Both the position numbers and the translations under genes were made by a program. The notes under the pieces are model-generated. The model searched no databases. It worked only from the letters and a program-made list of their open reading frames with translations, and was not told where the DNA came from. From positions 116,679,064 through 116,743,063 of the forward strand of contig NC_080171.1 in NCBI RefSeq assembly GCF_950295315.1: a stretch of DNA of 64,000 nt, in the 5' to 3' direction. Shown here piece after piece: positions 63,901 through 64,000 of the stretch (position 1 is the first letter of the stretch; every line of letters begins with the position of its first letter). Source of the stretch: Erinaceus europaeus. Taxonomy: Eukaryota > Chordata > Mammalia > Eulipotyphla > Erinaceidae.

Positions 63901-64000
63901 AAGAGGATTACTTATAGTGTGCCAACACCGAGTCTAACCTTTGATGTATGCTAACTATTGAATCTGCAGAGTACCTCTGTGATGCAAGTCCCATTTCATG

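Larger units (their letters stand above)
33985..64000 (-). other. GNAL: GNAL intron, upstream part (continues past window)
   Basis: The next upstream exon should encode the segment ending in ITDFEYSQ. I looked for it on the minus strand by eye and did not find it, so this region is taken as intron that runs out of the window. It contains repeats and unassigned unique sequence only. Confidence 0.7.

Overview
This is a stretch of mammalian nuclear DNA, almost all intronic, and it most likely comes from a hedgehog (Erinaceidae, probably Erinaceus). Two lines support that. First, the window is packed with one tRNA-derived SINE lineage whose body has a CT-rich middle and a CAA/AATAAA-rich tail, which I recognise as hedgehog-type. 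Second, at 29325-29583 there is a fragment of a Vingi non-LTR retrotransposon, a clade reported as recently expanded in hedgehogs. The species call is an inference from these repeats.

Genes. Everything genic lies on the minus strand. Two coding exons of GNAL (the G-protein alpha subunit G-olf) are present: 33887-33984 and 262-316. Their splice phases join exactly (TA + C makes a Tyr codon), so they are consecutive and bound a 33.6-kb intron. Nested in that intron, on the same strand, is the intact single-exon gene CHMP1B (10679-11278), an ESCRT-III subunit. It has its own GC-rich promoter (perfect CRE, three GC boxes, ETS site) and probably a long 3' UTR reaching to about 8.0-8.7 kb. The same nested arrangement is known in human. 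The next upstream GNAL exon was not seen, so 33985-64000 is part of another long intron.

Repeats. For convenience I use local labels. Type A: SINE with head, CT-rich body, CAA/AATAAA tail and, in long copies, a tail module that starts GCCTCCAGG when read on the minus strand. Type B: a shorter relative ending TCTCTATCCAATAAATAAA. Type C: head GGGGAGATAGCATAATGG and tail CTCTCTCATTAAAATAAA. Type D: older, with the GAGAGTCCAATGCTTTATCCAC box near its head. Type E: a minor form with CACTGGAGGAAGCTTC. L1 is represented by two broken ORF2 fragments, several 3' ends of two kinds, one twin-primed (inverted) copy, and weak ancient L1M relics. There are two LTRs, several microsatellites and a local 221-bp tandem duplication.

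Layout. 0-7.9 kb: GNAL exon, LTR, dense SINEs. 8.0-11.6 kb: CHMP1B locus, almost free of repeats. 11.6-29 kb: dense nested SINEs, a solo LTR and an ancient L1. 29-33.5 kb: Vingi, L1 3' end, L1 ORF2. 33.9 kb: GNAL exon. 34-56 kb: intron with SINEs, a second L1 ORF2 fragment, L2 and L1M relics. 56-64 kb: twin-primed L1, an L1-derived unit, SINE dimers and the CA-rich duplication.

I see no undescribed multi-gene system here. The points most worth following up are the tRNA-Gly 5' half inside an LTR, the dimeric SINEs inside single target-site duplications, the two L1-derived units sharing one 5' end, the SINE/L1 chimera, and the young-looking Vingi insertion. Repeat boundaries were read by eye and are usually good to a few bases where a target-site duplication is given, otherwise to about 10-20 bases.
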